From assembly GCA_030654075.1 (NCBI GenBank), contig JAURYB010000084.1, positions 112,421 through 176,420 of the forward strand: DNA of 64,000 nucleotides, written 5' to 3'. Positions within the stretch are counted from its first letter, which is position 1; each line of letters starts with the position of its first letter. The DNA comes from Bacteroidales bacterium. Lineage in GTDB: Bacteria; Bacteroidota; Bacteroidia; Bacteroidales; UBA4417. The translations under genes were made by a program, and so were the position numbers. Below, in pieces: positions 62,301 through 64,000 of the stretch. Under the pieces are notes generated by a model. It ran no database searches. It had not been told where the DNA came from and saw only the letters and a list, made by a program, of their open reading frames with translations.

Positions 62301-64000
62301 GTTACAGAGCCATTGGTTCCCGTTGCGCAATCAAAATTCACCTGATCTGTTATTGATACCGAAAGCGCAAGTGCCGGTTCAGTAATAAAAGCTGTATCCT
62401 GAACAAAACATCCCAGGTTATCTGAAGTAGTTACAATGTAATTCCCAGCTGCCAGGTTGGAGGCTGTAGCTGAAGTTTGTACCGGAATTGTATTCCATGA
62501 GTAAGTATAAGGCGATGTGCCATTTGTAGCTGTTACCGTTGCGCTTCCGTTTGCATCTCCCACGCACAATAAATTTGTTTGGCTGGTAATTGAAGCATGT
62601 AAGGCATTTGCGGGTTCTGTGATAGTAGCCGGTGGTATGCTGAAAATACAGTTGTTGGCATCCCTGGCAATAATGGTATAAACCCCTGCCGAAAGACCAT
62701 TGAATATATCACTCGACTGGTATGATCCTCCATTAATGCTATATGCATAAGGTAAAACTCCTCCGCTGGCTGATGCTGTCAGCGAACCTGTATTTCCGGC
62801 GCAAGCAACATCCAACTGGTCGGTAATAGTGGCTGTAAGTGCGGAAGCTGGTTGTGTAATGGTTACGGAAGTGGATTTAAAGCAACCCGACGAATCAAAG
62901 ACGGTGACATTATAAGTCCCGATCGGCAGGTTCGAAACAGAAGCTGTTACTCGTATTGGAGTCGTTAGCCATATGTATGTATAGGGAGGTATCCCTCCGC
63001 TAATCTGTGCAGTGGCTGTTCCCGTTGATTCTCCGAAACAGGCAACGTCTGTTTTTGTGCTTGTTAAAATCATCGGAGCAGGTTCAGTTATTGTAACACT
63101 AAGTGTTTTTTTACATCCGGCTGCATCATTAATGGTAACAATATACACGCCTGCTGTAAGATTGTTGACAGTTGGTGAAGTTATTACCGGAACTGTATTC
63201 CACAAATAAGTATAAGGTGCAGTGCCTCCGCTTGCTATAACTGTTGCGCTACCTGTTGAGCCTCCGGAGCAAAAAATATTTGTTTGACTAGAAATTGTTA
63301 CAGTTAAATCATCAGCCGGAGACGTAATGGTAGCAAGAATAGTAACTTTACAATTATTTGCATCCCTGGCAATTATGGTATAAGCGCCTCCTGCAAGGTT
63401 GTTGAAAGTACCGCTAGCCTGGAAAGCGCCTCCGTTAATATTGTATTGAAGTGGTGCTATTCCCCCGCTTCCGGTTACAGTAATTAATCCGGTGGTATCC
63501 CCGAAGCAGGCGACATTTACCTGGTCGGTGATTGAAGCTATAAGTTTGTTAGCTGGTTGGGTAATGGTAACAGATGCTGATTTATTGCACCCTAAGAAAT
63601 CTGTTACGGTAATTGTATATGTTCCGGCTGGCAGGTTTGTTGCTACAGCTGTTGTTTGTACAGGGATTGTCGTCCAGGCATAAGTATAAGGCTGCAAACC
63701 TCCGCTGGCCGTGGCCGTTGCTGTACCGGTTAAATCTCCGAAACAATCAACATTTGTATTAGTTGTTGTTACAACAATTGGGGTTGGTTCAGATAAAGTT
63801 ATACTGGCAGTTGCCTCACATCCGGATGCGTCTTTAACAGTAACAGTATAAGCACCCGCAATAAGGTTAATGGCTGCAGCAGTAGTTTGCGCGGGAACCG
63901 AATTCCAGGAATAGGTGTAAGGAGCTGTTCCTCCGCTTGCTGTAACAGTTGCGCTGCCGGTTGATCCGCCGGAACATAAAACATTGGTATGGCTTGTAAT
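59363..64000 (-). CDS. Giant surface adhesin with SprB repeats and T9SS type-B C-terminal domain (5' end outside window)
   Basis: At least 1545 residues are visible, open through the window edge. In order from the N-terminal side: eight SprB-type repeats (each about 77-79 residues, with a conserved Cys and SGG-x-x-PYxY), then tandem Big_9/cadherin-like domains (for example NADGTFTYMPEPDYNGSDSF), several Ig/PKD-like domains (VADAGLSQKLC, NAGIDLSTCES), another Big_9, and the gliding-motility C-terminal domain (TIGR04131/CHU_C type): ISPNQDGVNDVWKIRGI, IIFNRWGDKL and SWNGKNEQNNALPDGTYFYI. The last is the T9SS sorting signal for substrates of the SprF class. Such proteins mediate adhesion or gliding. 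Confidence 0.93.
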   Translation of the reverse strand: MTSHTNVLCSGGSTGSATVTASGGTAPYTYSWNSVPAQTTAAAINLIAGAYTVTVKDASGCEATASITLSEPTPIVVTTTNTNVDCFGDLTGTATATASGGLQPYTYAWTTIPVQTTAVATNLPAGTYTITVTDFLGCNKSASVTITQPANKLIASITDQVNVACFGDTTGLITVTGSGGIAPLQYNINGGAFQASGTFNNLAGGAYTIIARDANNCKVTILATITSPADDLTVTISSQTNIFCSGGSTGSATVIASGGTAPYTYLWNTVPVITSPTVNNLTAGVYIVTINDAAGCKKTLSVTITEPAPMILTSTKTDVACFGESTGTATAQISGGIPPYTYIWLTTPIRVTASVSNLPIGTYNVTVFDSSGCFKSTSVTITQPASALTATITDQLDVACAGNTGSLTASASGGVLPYAYSINGGSYQSSDIFNGLSAGVYTIIARDANNCIFSIPPATITEPANALHASITSQTNLLCVGDANGSATVTATNGTSPYTYSWNTIPVQTSATASNLAAGNYIVTTSDNLGCFVQDTAFITEPALALSVSITDQVNFDCATGTNGSVTVAGAGGTPNYQYSLDGGAYQVSGIFTNLPIADYIVTVRDTNNCTAQVPVKIILSGLILAVNDTFITSEDTQLNENVMTNDQVLCNLPINVTSNTPPQHGTVTVNADGTFTYMPEPDYNGSDSFNYTITDFVGATSTATVTVTIDPVNDHPVTLNDSITVKYNTATSENVLSNGHFDPDGTTLTVNTTPLADPVNGTFVIAADGTFTYTPNLNYIGDDMVILSLCDTGIPLPSACTNDTLFIVVLPPNQPPVSVPENIGLCMDGSFIGTLTNGGTVFNGDTDPENNLPLTLNSLPVQDAAHGTFTITDVIAGTFNYTPNTGYSGTDIVIVSICDSGLPVECSNDTIYIEVLLQIVADAGLSQKLCNADIATLVGNSPGTATGNWHFVSGPNTPTVTPSTGNVAIASGLIASLTPYVFGYSIDNGGCVSTDTMSIVNFIPATPAYAGMDQEFCNATGNFTVTLEGNIPMNGTGSWSQLAGPTATTILDPTNPNSNVSDLSFGIYTFQWLITNGLCQDNADAVNISVSQSVIANAGIDLSTCESAAVTVLGSNVLNSTSILWTTTGNGTFDDPTALTPAYTPGSLDLTMGTVKLVLTASANSPCTDASDFALLTINKTPFVNAGPDEGSICVGNSKTISQAIASDYSTLQWSVSPSSAGTLLNPETLNPIFTPAAGFSGTVTLTIQVQGLGTCIDLVRTDDMTFDVSSSLVADAGADQIIQPGTAANLSGLVSGGTGFYSWSWQPTSLLINGLIENPVTLALNADTTFILTVLDITTGCTDEDSVKVFMNKEPIPIVAVGDHDSTLVNSSVTIDVLSNDKNPDGDPLILSLCGNPSHGIVILNSDNTITYTPFSDYEGMDEFCYQICSTITPMYCADTVVKIQVKPPSLDDLHPYTGISPNQDGVNDVWKIRGIEKYPDNTVIIFNRWGDKLREFVNYNNTTHSWNGKNEQNNALPDGTYFYILDVKEVGVLKGWIYIRGK
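62130..64000 (-). repeat. SprB repeat block with an exact 705-bp A-B-C superunit
   Basis: The eight SprB units fall into three classes by sequence: A (units 1, 4, 7; TSQTN-like start, SWNTxPV core), B (units 2, 5; TKTD/TNTN start, IW/AW core) and C (units 3, 6, 8; ITDQ start, INGGxY core). Conserved Cys codons of A1 and A4 (63976, 63271), A4 and A7 (63271, 62566), B2 and B5 (63745, 63040) and C3 and C6 (63508, 62803) are each exactly 705 bp apart. The order is A-B-C-A-B-C-A-C, so one B unit is missing at the 3' side. Confidence 0.9.

Noticed and set aside
1..64000. CRISPR arrays, tRNA and rRNA genes
   Set aside because: No direct repeats with regular unique spacers were seen, nor tRNA T-loop motifs in a cloverleaf setting. 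The heptamer and nonamer tracts have no spacers.

Overview
The window looks like a chromosomal stretch from a member of the Bacteroidota, probably a Bacteroidales/Marinilabiliales-type lineage. That placement is an inference from gene content: the type IX secretion (T9SS) protein SprA, a PorP/SprF protein, an adhesin ending in a gliding-motility C-terminal domain, DUF3127 and DUF5020 proteins, and promoter -7 boxes of the TAnnTTTG form in place of sigma-70 boxes. Start codons mostly lack a strong Shine-Dalgarno sequence. I found no tRNA, rRNA, CRISPR array, phage or intact transposon.

Layout. 0-9.7 kb is housekeeping: 5' part of recJ (-), a MacB/FtsX-type permease (-), purH, mreBCD (cell-shape operon without the usual following mrdA-rodA), a TlpA-like lipoprotein, a secreted Asp-rich protein (-) and pgeF. 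10-30.5 kb is accessory: a DUF3127 OB-fold protein, a lipoprotein, plsC, an MFS transporter, a four-gene membrane operon (TM2, DUF2752, DUF4870-like, M48 protease), the GGGtGRT/NifU-like pair, an overlapping two-gene unit (two-TM protein plus a very acidic small protein), a hemerythrin protein, a secreted DNA/RNA endonuclease lipoprotein, a Gfo/Idh/MocA plus SnoaL-like pair, a YqhA-family protein, an EamA exporter overlapping a small membrane protein, and a stand-alone SecD-P1-like periplasmic protein. 30.8-42.3 kb holds leuS, a frameshifted remnant of a type I restriction HsdR subunit, the amt-glnK nitrogen operon with a promoter and paired upstream repeats, a beta-carbonic anhydrase, a tocopherol-cyclase-family protein, a purine-uptake pair (DUF5020 Tsx-like outer-membrane protein plus AzgA-type permease), tonB and gcvH.

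42.4-64 kb is dominated by T9SS and surface functions. The order ruvA-sprA-gcvH follows one I remember from related genomes; the giant sprA encodes the outer-membrane translocon. Divergent from ruvA are maeB (malic enzyme fused to a phosphotransacetylase-like domain), mdh and a zinc-ligand-poor sirtuin. The right end is an operon read leftward: a giant adhesin (5' end outside the window) with SprB repeats and a T9SS type-B sorting domain, a PorP/SprF protein, and a TPR/beta-propeller/OmpA/SPOR protein. The expected working model is secretion of the adhesin through SprA, surface docking on PorP/SprF and peptidoglycan anchoring by the OmpA/SPOR protein.

The intergenic DNA carries several dispersed repeat families: a 105-115 bp element in two copies (R1), nonameric inverted elements in two copies (R2), twin-hairpin palindromes in about five places (R3), and short heptamer-periodic tracts at several loci (R4). 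The adhesin's SprB repeats form an exact 705-bp three-unit superrepeat (A-B-C-A-B-C-A-C).
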